Positions 1 through 9,072 of a stretch of 64,000 nt of DNA are shown piece after piece; within the stretch, counting starts at the first letter, position 1, and the number at the start of each line of letters is the position of its first letter. Made by a program: the position numbers and the translations under genes. Under the pieces are notes generated by a model. That model was not told the origin of the DNA. It was given only the letters and a program-made list of their open reading frames with translations, and did not search any database. The stretch is from Lederbergia galactosidilytica (GTDB lineage Bacteria > Bacillota > Bacilli > Bacillales > Bacillaceae_C). The stretch is from positions 62,001 to 126,000 of the forward strand of contig NZ_JAGGKH010000006.1 in assembly GCF_017873565.1 (NCBI RefSeq), given 5' to 3'.

Positions 1-92
1 GTACACACATTATCTTCAAAGGCAGTTCTTACCATGTAAATTGTTAGACAAATCCCTATGATTAAGATGATACAGACCGATATTATGATCAA
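1..92 (-). CDS. ypbG: YpbG-like metallophosphoesterase, 5' end only
   Basis: The window edge cuts this gene, leaving only the N-terminal 30 residues. A TTG start at 92 is preceded by a GGGGG ribosome binding site 6 bases upstream. The peptide is one hydrophobic segment followed by a 'TIYMVRTAFEDN' stretch, which resembles the start of membrane-anchored YpbG-type phosphoesterases as I remember them. In B. subtilis ypbG follows ypbF, and ypbF, ypbE and ypbD are all present further along on the same strand, so gene order supports the call. No catalytic motif is inside the window. Confidence 0.55.
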   Translation of the reverse strand, partial: MIIISVCIILIIGICLTIYMVRTAFEDNVC

Positions 93-224
93 GAAAATCC
101 CCCATTCATTCTTTATCTCTGTCAGCTTTATAATAGTAGTTCATACTAATAAAGTGTCCAACTCATTTTTATCATATCATGATTTTATGGAGATTGATTA
201 TTGTTTCATAAGAATTGTCTAGGA

Positions 225-375
225 GGATGATAGTGAATGAATTTTTAAGACGGGATGCCTCCCCTGCGGCTTGAATATGTTAGACCCTGTGGGAGAATGA
301 GTCTCACACAGGGTATGGCTCATTACGCAGTGTCCTTGCGTCAGGTTTATGCGTAACGACTGTGAATAACTTCGT
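225..375 (-). mobile_element. Possible IS200/IS605-family 3' end remnant
   Basis: On the minus strand there are two consecutive stem-loops, one with arms at 322-329/350-357 and one with near-perfect 13-base arms at 284-296/302-314. They are followed by a C/G-rich end containing AGGGGAGGCATCCCGTC. The arrangement resembles the structured right end of IS200/IS605 elements, which overlaps the omega-RNA of TnpB. No tnpA or tnpB coding sequence is left beside it, so it would be a stripped remnant. The identification rests on remembered resemblance only. It could instead be an unrelated structured intergenic repeat. Confidence 0.35.
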
Positions 376-506
376 AGCGGCCTTAGTCTCATAAAGATAC
401 TATATTTCATTGCAGATTTTCTTCTACATACTAATAATTTTCAAAGTCAGTCTTCTTTACTCTCAATATCGAAATGACTGTGTGCCTAATATTATAAGTT
501 AAATGA

Positions 507-533
507 ACTTAAAGTAAAAAACTACATACATTG
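507..533 (+). promoter_or_regulatory. Candidate sigma-K-like promoter
   Basis: AC at 507-508 and CATACATTG at 525-533 are separated by 16 bases, matching the loose sigma-K pattern (AC, 16-17 bases, CATAnnnTA) with one mismatch. It lies about 30 bases upstream of the TTG start of the small coat-like gene. The motif is short and could be chance. Confidence 0.3.
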
Positions 534-563
534 TATAAACAGTAACAGAGGGAGAGGATTGTT

Positions 564-941
564 TTGTATTATTTTCCATGCCGTTATTGCCCATATCCAC
601 CATACCCGCTCAAGAACCAACCTAATCATATGGGAAGAAAACAAAATTTATATCCACCTGTTAAGATTGAAAAATTACATCAATCTGCGCAAAAATTTCA
701 GTTGCTTATGACCCAAGCAAGCTTATTGATTAATAAAATTAATTCTTCCTCAACATTTGCACATGAATTAATCGATGCCGCACAACAATCAAATAAAAAG
801 AAAGTTGAAGAGCTTATTCAATCTACTGGGCTTTCAATCCCGGTCATAAGCCACTTTAATCCTGATGGGATTATATTTGAGTTAAGTAATGCAGAAAATG
901 GAAAGGGCTGCTGCACTTTACATATTGCTCTGCAATGGTAA
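564..941 (+). CDS. Small Tyr/Pro-rich protein, possible spore coat component
   Basis: The product has 125 residues. The start is TTG at 564, with an AGGGAGAGG ribosome binding site about 7 bases upstream. The N-terminus is rich in Tyr, Pro and Cys (residues 1-35). A helical middle region follows, and the C-terminus has 'NPDGI' and a 'CC' pair followed by alternating hydrophobic residues ending in 'ALQW'. This architecture recalls small Bacillus proteins of the YuzC type described around the spore coat, but I cannot confirm the family. It is the only plus-strand gene in this block and is divergent from ypbG. A sigma-K-like motif upstream would fit a mother-cell coat role. Function remains inferred. 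Confidence 0.6.
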   Translation: MYYFPCRYCPYPPYPLKNQPNHMGRKQNLYPPVKIEKLHQSAQKFQLLMTQASLLINKINSSSTFAHELIDAAQQSNKKKVEELIQSTGLSIPVISHFNPDGIIFELSNAENGKGCCTLHIALQW

Positions 942-1069
942 ATTAGTACCGGCTATAGTACAAAACAAAGCTACAACCTCCTGCTTTGTAGGATAAATAG
1001 CTAAGTATCAATCTGAAACGACGTTATTGTGACCACGCCTATTGACCTGTTTAAGTGGTCTCCTTTGAA

Positions 1070-3748
1070 TCAGCGCCATTCACTAATTCTTTGTGATTTC
1101 TTCACAAAAATAGCAGACATCGCCTTCATTCTCGCCGTAAGAAGTGATTTCCTACCTTCAGGTGTACGAGTATAAATTATTTTTGCGGATCCGATTCGCT
1201 TTTTCCACTCACTTAAGAAAAATTCAACATGTCCTTTCTTACGTCCGATTTCTTCAGGAATCGCATGATAGTCAACTTTTTTCCACCAACGCTTTCCTGA
1301 TTGCCTAAATAATAAATAGCGTGGATTTTCAATTGGATCTATTAATTCTTGTAGAGCCTGGGAAAAGAGCTTTTGTTCATGTGTTGAACCACATTCCAAC
1401 CAACAACTAATATGGCCTTTCACATCTTTTTCTACACGTATTTCATTATCCTCTATTTTTGTTTCTATTAAGCCAATCTGATATAAAGTTTTGTAAACGA
1501 CCTTCGCTACTTGGCGCATATTTTTTTCAATGGTTGGATTTCTCAAAAATCCTTTTACTGCTTTATACAAAAACGGAGTCGCAAAAATTGTCCCTAAACT
1601 TAAAGCGATTATAAGACGAAAGGACTCTTGGATATGTCCAGTTCTTGACGTTTCAACTAATACTGAATGAAAAATTTCCGTAAATACGAAAAGGCCAATA
1701 ATAAGCAAAGAGGCTAGTGTATTTTTGAATATGAAGGGACGAGGCAAGTTTTTCGCATCCAAATAGACAACTTCCTTTTTTTCACCATCCACTTGCACAG
1801 CTTTTTTCCAGCTCATGAAAAGATCTTTTCTCTTTTCAGCCCGGCTAAACGTCCATTTATTTTGCTGTTCGATTCCTTCCTGAGAAAAAGGGGGTGGCAG
1901 CAAATTCATCCTGTCAATCCCAGTACTGATTTTTTCCTTTTGTGTATCTAATCCAATCAAAGAGTGGAAACGCCTAGTTATCGACTGAAAATCATGACCA
2001 CCATCCAAGTCTCCAAAATCTACACAAGCAAGATGCCAAATATTCGCTGTTTTATGAGGATTTTCTTTTTCAGTCCGTATCGCTCTCCCACGTATTTGAT
2101 TGGACAACATAAAGGTGCCAACATAAGACGCAATAATAAGTGCATTAATGCTTGGCGCATCCCACCCTTCCCCTAACAATGCGGTTGTACCCACCAAACA
2201 TTGAATACCACCTTCTGAAAATACCTTCGTTAATACACTGACCATTCTCTGTCGTGAAGATGTCGTCCATTTCACTATGGCATAGTGCGGATCATGAGAT
2301 AATGTTTGCGTAGTATAATCAAGCCGCTCTTTTTTAGCATGTTTGTCCAAAATATCCAATGATGCTACTGGTACAATCACAATGGAGCCAGTTAAAACAG
2401 CAAGTGACAAGTCATTCCCCAATTGCCTGCGAAGATGTTCAAATATGGGAATTACTCCTAAACGCATTAAAGGTGCCTCATCATCTACTTGTTTCGGCAA
2501 ATCTTGAAGATGAATATAATCGGCTAAAATAACAAGTCGTAAATCTGCCTTTAAATTTCTGGCCTCAAAGGAAACAATCTGATCGATACTTGCTAATTTC
2601 GAGGTACTATGAATCAATGTCCGTTTGATCGCTGTAGTGGAGCGCAGATACACCTTTCTTCTTTCAACCGCACCTATTCTAGACAAATCCTTATAAATTT
2701 TGCTTATATATTCTTCTTTTTCAAAGTAAGCATCGTGAAAAAGAGCTCCTGTTAATAATTCTTCTAACCACTCTAGTTCAAGAGTAGGTAGCTTCTTTCC
2801 GTTCCAATCTAATTTCCGCAAAGCTTCAAGCCAATGATCACTCCCAACCGCTTTCAAGAAAATTAACATACTAGAAAAGTAGGCTGGACGAGCCAAAATT
2901 TCACCCATATAATCATTGGTTTTTGCAATCCAGGGATGTTGTTCAACCTTCTTAATGAACTGCTTATTTCGAAATAATTCCTGCTGAAAAACAGTAACAG
3001 CTTGATGAAAGGTTTGGATAGGAGTAGCCTCTGCAGCAGAAGGTTTAGAAAGATAAATATAATCTTGATGAGGACATAATTCTGCTTCCCGTACAAGCTC
3101 AGGCACATGAATTTCCGCATCTATAGGACCACAAAGCTTGATATACTTCTCCCATTCGGTTAACCCAACATCATAAGGTGGTGTTGCGGTTAAGGCAACT
3201 GTTGTAGGCTCTATTAAACGATCACGAAATTCCATTGTCGTTTGCCACCATGCTGTTCTTAAATGATGTGCTTCATCCAAGATAATAGTCCCAAATTGCA
3301 AATCCATTAATCGATTTATTATTTTTTCTTTTTCATGGGAGGATTCAATGAAATGCACTTCCTCCTCATCATCAGCTTCTTTCATCAGTTCCTTTTCAAT
3401 TGGTTTTTTATGAAAAAGACTATGTAAACCTTGATAAGTAGTAATTGTTACAAATGCAGGATCGTTAATATCCGTTGATATCCAGTCAGGTCTTTGGTTA
3501 TTTTGTAGAAATAAGTCAACAAATCGTTCTGCCCACTGATTTCTAATCGCAATGGTTGGGGCAATAATAAAAGTCGGTTTATTTAAACGGAGCATAACCT
3601 CTAATCCTAAAACGGTTTTTCCCGACCCAGGCGGAGCCACTAGATGCAAATGTTTATTCTTTAAAAGGACTTCTAATTTCTCCAGAACTTTTGCTTGATA
3701 TGAACGCCATTCATAACAAAAATGAATTCCTTTCGGAAATGAATTCAT
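1070..3748 (-). CDS. SF2 (DEAD/DEAH) helicase with C-terminal membrane segments
   Basis: The protein has 892 residues when started at the ATG at 3748, which has an AAAGGA site 7-8 bases upstream; a 42-codon longer frame has no such site. Walker A 'APPGSGKT' lies near residue 40, the 'ILDEAHH' Walker B box near 160, 'LTATPP' (motif III) near 187, and 'QIRGRAIRT' (motif VI) near 550. This is a ResIII-like superfamily 2 ATPase. Two hydrophobic segments follow at about 675-695 and 715-735, with a soluble C-terminal domain after them. Membrane segments are unusual in SF2 helicases. No methylase, nuclease or defence partner is visible beside it. It interrupts the ypbG-ypbF order, suggesting insertion. 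Substrate and role are unknown. Confidence 0.75.
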   Translation of the reverse strand: MNSFPKGIHFCYEWRSYQAKVLEKLEVLLKNKHLHLVAPPGSGKTVLGLEVMLRLNKPTFIIAPTIAIRNQWAERFVDLFLQNNQRPDWISTDINDPAFVTITTYQGLHSLFHKKPIEKELMKEADDEEEVHFIESSHEKEKIINRLMDLQFGTIILDEAHHLRTAWWQTTMEFRDRLIEPTTVALTATPPYDVGLTEWEKYIKLCGPIDAEIHVPELVREAELCPHQDYIYLSKPSAAEATPIQTFHQAVTVFQQELFRNKQFIKKVEQHPWIAKTNDYMGEILARPAYFSSMLIFLKAVGSDHWLEALRKLDWNGKKLPTLELEWLEELLTGALFHDAYFEKEEYISKIYKDLSRIGAVERRKVYLRSTTAIKRTLIHSTSKLASIDQIVSFEARNLKADLRLVILADYIHLQDLPKQVDDEAPLMRLGVIPIFEHLRRQLGNDLSLAVLTGSIVIVPVASLDILDKHAKKERLDYTTQTLSHDPHYAIVKWTTSSRQRMVSVLTKVFSEGGIQCLVGTTALLGEGWDAPSINALIIASYVGTFMLSNQIRGRAIRTEKENPHKTANIWHLACVDFGDLDGGHDFQSITRRFHSLIGLDTQKEKISTGIDRMNLLPPPFSQEGIEQQNKWTFSRAEKRKDLFMSWKKAVQVDGEKKEVVYLDAKNLPRPFIFKNTLASLLIIGLFVFTEIFHSVLVETSRTGHIQESFRLIIALSLGTIFATPFLYKAVKGFLRNPTIEKNMRQVAKVVYKTLYQIGLIETKIEDNEIRVEKDVKGHISCWLECGSTHEQKLFSQALQELIDPIENPRYLLFRQSGKRWWKKVDYHAIPEEIGRKKGHVEFFLSEWKKRIGSAKIIYTRTPEGRKSLLTARMKAMSAIFVKKSQRISEWR

Positions 3749-3907
3749 AAAAAAATCCTTTCTTTCCTTAATAACATAGTATACGTTTAAAAAAGAGGAA
3801 AGTTTCATATTGACTATAATACGCTTTACAACAGGTGTTCTAAATAGTAGCTTGATAAAGCTACCATCAATCAAAGATAAAGCAAGTAATCATTCTTAAT
3901 AAAATAA

Positions 3908-4363
3908 TTACTTGCTTTGATGGTATAAGTTAATATCATAACTTTTCTTCATTTTCTCATAAATTTTATGTCTATTTTCCCATTGTTCTCCTTTCCATAA
4001 ATCTCCACTTTTATCTATGACTTCACATCTTAGTGCATGATAATCTTTTTCACTTTTCGTCTTTTTTTCGAAAACAATTTTTACAGCACCGAATAAACTA
4101 AAAGCGATCAATAATAAAAATATAAAATGATTTTTTTGTAAAATAAAAGTAATTAGATCGAAAATAGAGGTTTGAAATGGTAAAACTGCCATATTATAAA
4201 CTGTATAAAAAAGAACAGCACTGAATAAGATAGCTGTCGAAAATAAGATAAAATGCAATTGTTTATATCGATTAAGTTTAGACTTTCGATCAATCAAGCT
4301 TTGTAAAAGCTGTTTTGTTGTTGGGTCCATCTTGTCCCCTTCTTCAAGTAAGAAAGATTCCAT
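3908..4363 (-). CDS. ypbF: YpbF family membrane protein (DUF2663)
   Basis: The product has 151 residues and starts at ATG 4363, with a GGAAGGGAG ribosome binding site 8 bases upstream; a start seven codons earlier has no site. Two hydrophobic segments lie at about 37-57 and 77-97. The N-terminal 'DPTTKQLLQSLIDRK' and the charged C-terminal tail fit the YpbF/DUF2663 family. The gene follows ypbE as in B. subtilis. Function is unknown; it is likely an integral membrane protein. The family call comes from gene order plus length and topology. Confidence 0.7.
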   Translation of the reverse strand: MESFLLEEGDKMDPTTKQLLQSLIDRKSKLNRYKQLHFILFSTAILFSAVLFYTVYNMAVLPFQTSIFDLITFILQKNHFIFLLLIAFSLFGAVKIVFEKKTKSEKDYHALRCEVIDKSGDLWKGEQWENRHKIYEKMKKSYDINLYHQSK

Positions 4364-4426
4364 ATCTGCGACTCCCTTCCACATCTATATTATAATTTTA
4401 TGTGTTTGGGAGTCGCTCTATGTCTA

Positions 4427-5143
4427 TTATGATTGTGGAATTCTTAATTTTTGTCCTACAGATATCTCGTTACCTGAGAGGCCATTCGCTTGGCGAATCT
4501 TTTCAATTCCCTCTTGACTTTGATAATAATTCATAGCAATTCGAAAGAGGGTTTCACCAGGTTGAACTGTATGATAAACTTCCCCACCTTCGTTTTGAAC
4601 AGGAGGTTGATCTTGAGTTGATTCCTGTTTTTCCTTTTCTGGCTCCTTCTTAGGGGGTGATGTCTCTTTGTTTTCCTTATTTTTTATTTCCTCATCCTGC
4701 TTATTTTCATCTTTCTTTACTTTTTCTTTCGATTGCTGCTCACTTTTATCAGTTTCTTTATCTTTCGGTTCATTTTTTTCCTCTGTATTGTCACTCTTCT
4801 CTTTTTGATCCTCTTCATCTTCTTGATTTGTCCTCTTTTCGCTAGATTCATCACTTACTACTGAATGAATCGTCGTATCTGACGCTTCCTCAAATAAAAT
4901 TTCTTCTCCAGAGTGGCCACTTGTTGTTTTAGCAATGGAAATTTTATCTTTATTGGCATAAATCATAACCACGACAGGCATTAATAATAATATAATGACT
5001 AATACAAAGGGAATTGATATTTTCCGTTTCTTTTGAGTCTCATTCTTCTCTTCCGTTTTTTTTCTATTTTTATTTTTCCTACCATGAAGTTCCGCACGAG
5101 ATGGAAGTTCACTTTTGTATTCCTCATTCTTTTGTACAGTCAT
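4427..5143 (-). CDS. ypbE: YpbE, membrane-anchored LysM protein
   Basis: The protein has 238 residues. A basic cytoplasmic N-terminus (1-42) precedes one transmembrane segment at about 43-63. A very long Glu/Lys/Asp/Gln-rich linker (about 90-185) follows, and a C-terminal LysM domain (about 189-236, 'HTVQPGETLFRIAMNYY') is predicted to lie outside the membrane and bind peptidoglycan. The ATG overlaps the ypbD stop by 4 bases, so the two are translationally coupled. The linker is low complexity and could vary in length between strains. Confidence 0.85.
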   Translation of the reverse strand: MTVQKNEEYKSELPSRAELHGRKNKNRKKTEEKNETQKKRKISIPFVLVIILLLMPVVVMIYANKDKISIAKTTSGHSGEEILFEEASDTTIHSVVSDESSEKRTNQEDEEDQKEKSDNTEEKNEPKDKETDKSEQQSKEKVKKDENKQDEEIKNKENKETSPPKKEPEKEKQESTQDQPPVQNEGGEVYHTVQPGETLFRIAMNYYQSQEGIEKIRQANGLSGNEISVGQKLRIPQS

Positions 5144-5739
5144 ACTTCATTCCCCACTTTCCGCTTAGCATTTAAACGAATAGAGATTCCTAACAAAAAG
5201 TCAATTATAAAATGCATGAAAATGACAGGCCATAAAAGCTGCCCTGACCATTCAAAAACCAAGCCAATCCAAACACTTAACACGAAGATATTGACGATTA
5301 AGTACCAATGTGTCCAATACCTCATATGGATTACAGAAAAAATAATACTTGTTGGGATTAACCCAAACTTAGTTTGAATGATTCCTCGAAATAGCCATTC
5401 TTCAGCAATCGCTACAATTAAAACCAAGCCGATCATTTGAACAAAATTAAGGTTAGCAAATATTTTCTTATTGATCCCACCATCATCATAAAAACGTTGT
5501 GGAAGCCGGTTCATCAAAAATAAATCTATGCATACAACAACTAGCCCACTAATAACTCCTATGAATACCCATTTAAAATCCCATTGAAAAAACCTAAGAA
5601 ATGAGTGCCAATCTTTTAAGAAAAAGGGACTTAAAATAGATGCGATAATCAAAAGAATCACTTGTGTGAAAATAACACTTAAAATGATCTCTTTCTCTGT
5701 TAAACTCTTGATTAATTCAGCTTGCTTTCTACTTTTCAT
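5140..5739 (-). CDS. ypbD: YpbD, CPBP-family intramembrane metalloprotease
   Basis: The product has 199 residues with about five to six hydrophobic segments. The 'AEEWLFRGIIQ' motif (near 118-128) gives the paired glutamates and the Arg of the CPBP (Abi/CAAX protease) family. Later histidines in 'VIHMRYW' and 'IFMHFIIDF' would complete the metal site. It is predicted to cleave or process a substrate within the cytoplasmic membrane; the substrate is unknown. It sits between recQ (6-base gap) and ypbE (4-base overlap) and is probably cotranscribed with them. Confidence 0.85.
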   Translation of the reverse strand: MKSRKQAELIKSLTEKEIILSVIFTQVILLIIASILSPFFLKDWHSFLRFFQWDFKWVFIGVISGLVVVCIDLFLMNRLPQRFYDDGGINKKIFANLNFVQMIGLVLIVAIAEEWLFRGIIQTKFGLIPTSIIFSVIHMRYWTHWYLIVNIFVLSVWIGLVFEWSGQLLWPVIFMHFIIDFLLGISIRLNAKRKVGNEV

Positions 5740-5745
5740 TTCTAC

Positions 5746-7203
5746 TCACTTTTCTAACAATATTTTTTGCAATCGCCATTCCCAAGACTGCCTATTATCC
5801 AGGTCCTCTTCCTTTTTACTTGTGAAAAATGGATCAGTCAGCTCCACTTGGCAAATATCACAGCATAACTTTGGAGAGGAGTGTTCTATTTCTTGAAAGT
5901 AGGTTAAGGCCTTCTTCCGTCGACACTCTTTTGCATGGATCCAATTTGACATTTCCCATAGCTTACTCATTTTCAATTGCCTTCGGGTATTCTTTATTTC
6001 TATTACTTTACCCGCTCTATCTGGATTATCACAAAAAACGGATGAATAATATTCGAGAAAACGTAGCTGTGTTTCCGTCAATTTTAATTCTGCCATTATT
6101 TTTGTAGTATCGTTCAAATCAGTTAGTTGTTCATAAGCATTGATTTGCCAATCTTCAGGGAGCTCTTGTTCAATAAGTCGGATAGGTAACATTTCATCCC
6201 CAGATGCATAGAGAAGGAGGGCAATGCTTGCCTGGCCATCTCTTCCAGCCCTTCCTATTTCTTGAATATATGATTCCATCTGCCCTGGCATGTGATAATG
6301 AATGACAAAGCGAATATTCTTTTTATTAATGCCCATTCCAAAGGCACTTGTTGCACAAACAACTTCAAGTTGGTCATGTAAAAATTGTTGCTGTATTAAT
6401 ATCCGTTGTTCCTGATCTATTGCTCCATGGTATGCAGCGACCTTTGTAATACCATTTTGTTGGAAAAATTCTACAAATTCCTCCGTAAGACGTTTACTTG
6501 AGAAATAAATAATTCCCGGTCTTTGAAAATTACGCACTAAATCCAACAATCTCTGCTTTTTTTCTGTAAAATGATCGTACCTCTCTACAACCATACTAAT
6601 ATTAGGGCGATCAATAGAATAGACGTACTCTTTTGGTTTATTTAATTGAAGAAGCTGTTTAATATCTTCTCGTACTTCTGGTTGAGCTGTAGCGGTTAAA
6701 GCAAGTGTTGGTGGATCATCGATTGATTTACGTATTTTTCCTAAATTTAAATAATCTGGTCTGAAATCATATCCCCATTGAGAAATACAATGGGCTTCAT
6801 CAATAACAAATAAACTTATTTTTATCTGTTTTAAATGGTCTATAATATTCCTCATTCCTAACATCTCAGGTGACATATAAATAAAACGATAGCGATTTAA
6901 CTGTCGTAATACTTTCTCCCTCATCGTTCGATTGAGAAATGAGTTGATAGCTATAACTCTACGTTCCCCTAATATTTGCAATTGTTCAACCTGGTCTTGC
7001 ATTAAAGATATCAAAGGAGAAACAATTAATACGGATCCTTTGGAAAGATAAGCAGGCAATTGGTAACATAAAGATTTACCCGTGCCTGTTGGAAGCATTG
7101 CTAATACATCATGACCTTGTAAGACAGCATCAATTGTTTCCTCTTGACCATTATTAAAGGAATCATAACCAAATATTTTCTTTAAAACTTCTTCCTTTGT
7201 CAT
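5746..7203 (-). CDS. recQ: RecQ-family ATP-dependent DNA helicase (RecS type)
   Basis: The protein has 485 residues, the short RecQ form similar in length to B. subtilis RecS. Walker A is 'LPTGTGKSLCYQ' near residue 40, the DEAH box and aromatic-rich loop 'DEAHCISQWGYDFRPDY' near 137, and 'QEIGRAGRDGQ' (motif VI) near 315. The C-terminus has a Cys cluster ('AKECRRKKAL', 'CCDICQ') of the RecQ zinc domain, and there is no HRDC domain. It unwinds DNA 3'-5' in repair and restart of replication. The ATG overlaps the ypbB stop by 4 bases, so the two are coupled. Confidence 0.9.
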   Translation of the reverse strand: MTKEEVLKKIFGYDSFNNGQEETIDAVLQGHDVLAMLPTGTGKSLCYQLPAYLSKGSVLIVSPLISLMQDQVEQLQILGERRVIAINSFLNRTMREKVLRQLNRYRFIYMSPEMLGMRNIIDHLKQIKISLFVIDEAHCISQWGYDFRPDYLNLGKIRKSIDDPPTLALTATAQPEVREDIKQLLQLNKPKEYVYSIDRPNISMVVERYDHFTEKKQRLLDLVRNFQRPGIIYFSSKRLTEEFVEFFQQNGITKVAAYHGAIDQEQRILIQQQFLHDQLEVVCATSAFGMGINKKNIRFVIHYHMPGQMESYIQEIGRAGRDGQASIALLLYASGDEMLPIRLIEQELPEDWQINAYEQLTDLNDTTKIMAELKLTETQLRFLEYYSSVFCDNPDRAGKVIEIKNTRRQLKMSKLWEMSNWIHAKECRRKKALTYFQEIEHSSPKLCCDICQVELTDPFFTSKKEEDLDNRQSWEWRLQKILLEK

Positions 7204-8255
7204 CCTTCTCCTCCTAACCTTGCGAGAGCAAGACGGATTTGAAAATAGGTTGCAGCCGGGATTTGTTCCTTAATCGGCTTAAGCTTTTTTACTTTCAATT
7301 GCTGAGCTGCCGCTACAATTTCTTTTGCCAATTGAGGACCGATAAACGGTTCAATTGAGAACGAAGGATCATTCATTGCTATTTCAATGATATGATCTTC
7401 AATTGTACTTTGTTTTAAATTTCGTAAGAATGCCACTTTTCTTACCGTATTATTCATCGCCAATAGTTCTGCTGTTTTTGCAGCTGTTTTAGTTAGCGGG
7501 ATCCTTTTATATAGATCTTTCACAAGGGAATACATAATCTGAAACTGATTAGGATTTGCTACGATTTGCTCTATACAATAGTGAAGAGCATTTAAAAAGC
7601 GAAAATGATATTCAGTTTGTTCTAAATTTAAAAATTCAGCTGTCTGCTTATCTGTATAGCCGATCATTTGATAGCCACTTAATCTCCAAATGATTGTAAC
7701 AGGATCCTCTGGAAATGGTGTTTTTAATAATGTTGTTAGTTCTTCATGCAAAATAGGTGCTAGATCACCCATTTTCCTTTTATGATTGTATAAATAGCCC
7801 TTTACCCACATTTGAATGTCAGGATCTCTTGTGACTGGGTAATAACGGTTCTCTACATGATTCATGTATGATAAGACTTGCACTAATAAGGTGAGTCTTT
7901 TCCACATTGGAAGTGTTGTATCCTGAAATTTTAAACCATTTAAATATTGAGGAATGGTTGTTTTTTCAAAATACGCTAAATAAGCCTTACTTCCTTTGTC
8001 TGTTACACGGCCCATCAAAGTATTAGGATTATAATCCACATAATGCTGTTTGATTAAAAATTGAATATCGTGATTAAATTGCGAACGTCGTAGATTCGGT
8101 AAAGTTTTAAAAAAAGGCGCTAATTGAAAAAGATGAGCATCTTGTAAAGTCTGTGATGACTTTTTCCCTACTAATAAATGGTAAATCGAATAAATGGTTC
8201 TTTCTTCATTAAGCTCTTGCAAACATTTTAATAGGAGCGCAGATAAAAATGTCAT
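7200..8255 (-). CDS. ypbB: YpbB, helix-turn-helix partner of RecQ
   Basis: The protein has 351 residues from the ATG at 8255, which is preceded by an AAGGAGAG site about 9 bases away; an upstream in-frame start at 8300 is less convincing. It is mostly helical with no membrane segments. The C-terminal part ('IEDHIIEIAMNDPSFSI') resembles the helix-turn-helix domain that in other bacteria is fused to RecQ helicases. The gene lies directly before recQ with a 4-base overlap, as in B. subtilis. It is likely an accessory factor for RecQ or a regulator; the biochemical role is unknown. Confidence 0.8.
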   Translation of the reverse strand: MTFLSALLLKCLQELNEERTIYSIYHLLVGKKSSQTLQDAHLFQLAPFFKTLPNLRRSQFNHDIQFLIKQHYVDYNPNTLMGRVTDKGSKAYLAYFEKTTIPQYLNGLKFQDTTLPMWKRLTLLVQVLSYMNHVENRYYPVTRDPDIQMWVKGYLYNHKRKMGDLAPILHEELTTLLKTPFPEDPVTIIWRLSGYQMIGYTDKQTAEFLNLEQTEYHFRFLNALHYCIEQIVANPNQFQIMYSLVKDLYKRIPLTKTAAKTAELLAMNNTVRKVAFLRNLKQSTIEDHIIEIAMNDPSFSIEPFIGPQLAKEIVAAAQQLKVKKLKPIKEQIPAATYFQIRLALARLGGEG

Positions 8256-8309
8256 CTTTCTCGACTCTCTCCTTCCCCTGTTCTTACAATATTTTACCAT
8301 GAAAGTGGT

Positions 8310-8351
8310 ATTTCGACTATGTCTTTATCATTCTGTAAAATTTCGACAAAA
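8310..8351 (-). promoter_or_regulatory. Two Spo0A-box-like sites upstream of ypbB
   Basis: Read on the minus strand, 8351-8341 is TTTTGTCGAAA, a full match to the Spo0A box core TGTCGAA with flanking T/A. A second copy, ATAGTCGAAAT (8320-8310), matches less well. A TAAAAT -10-like element lies between these and the ypbB start. The placement would allow sporulation-phase control of ypbB-recQ. The assignment is by motif only. Confidence 0.45.
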
Positions 8352-9001
<650 letters not shown>

Positions 9002-9032
9002 CACAAGAATTTTTCATTTTTAAGCAAATAAT

Positions 9033-9072
9033 AAAAACGGAGATGCAATATAAAAGCATCTCCGTTTTTATT
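9033..9072. terminator. Bidirectional terminator between fer and ribU
   Basis: A 10-base perfect stem ACGGAGATGC / GCATCTCCGT is flanked by AAAAA on the left and TTTTTATT on the right, so it can stop transcripts from both the convergent fer and ribU genes. Confidence 0.9.

Larger units (their letters stand above)
93..563. other. Intergenic region with paired hairpins
   Basis: No convincing gene is present. A 63-codon frame on the minus strand (219-410) lies over two hairpins and is judged non-coding. The hairpins (284-314 and 322-357) belong to the possible mobile-element remnant described separately. The last 60 bases hold a candidate sporulation promoter for the downstream gene. Confidence 0.5.

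Noticed and set aside
219-410. 63-codon minus-strand frame
   Set aside because: It covers two strong hairpins and has no protein-like composition; more likely part of a structured element.
4657-4845. Plus-strand frame inside ypbE
   Set aside because: Antisense shadow of the low-complexity Glu/Lys linker.
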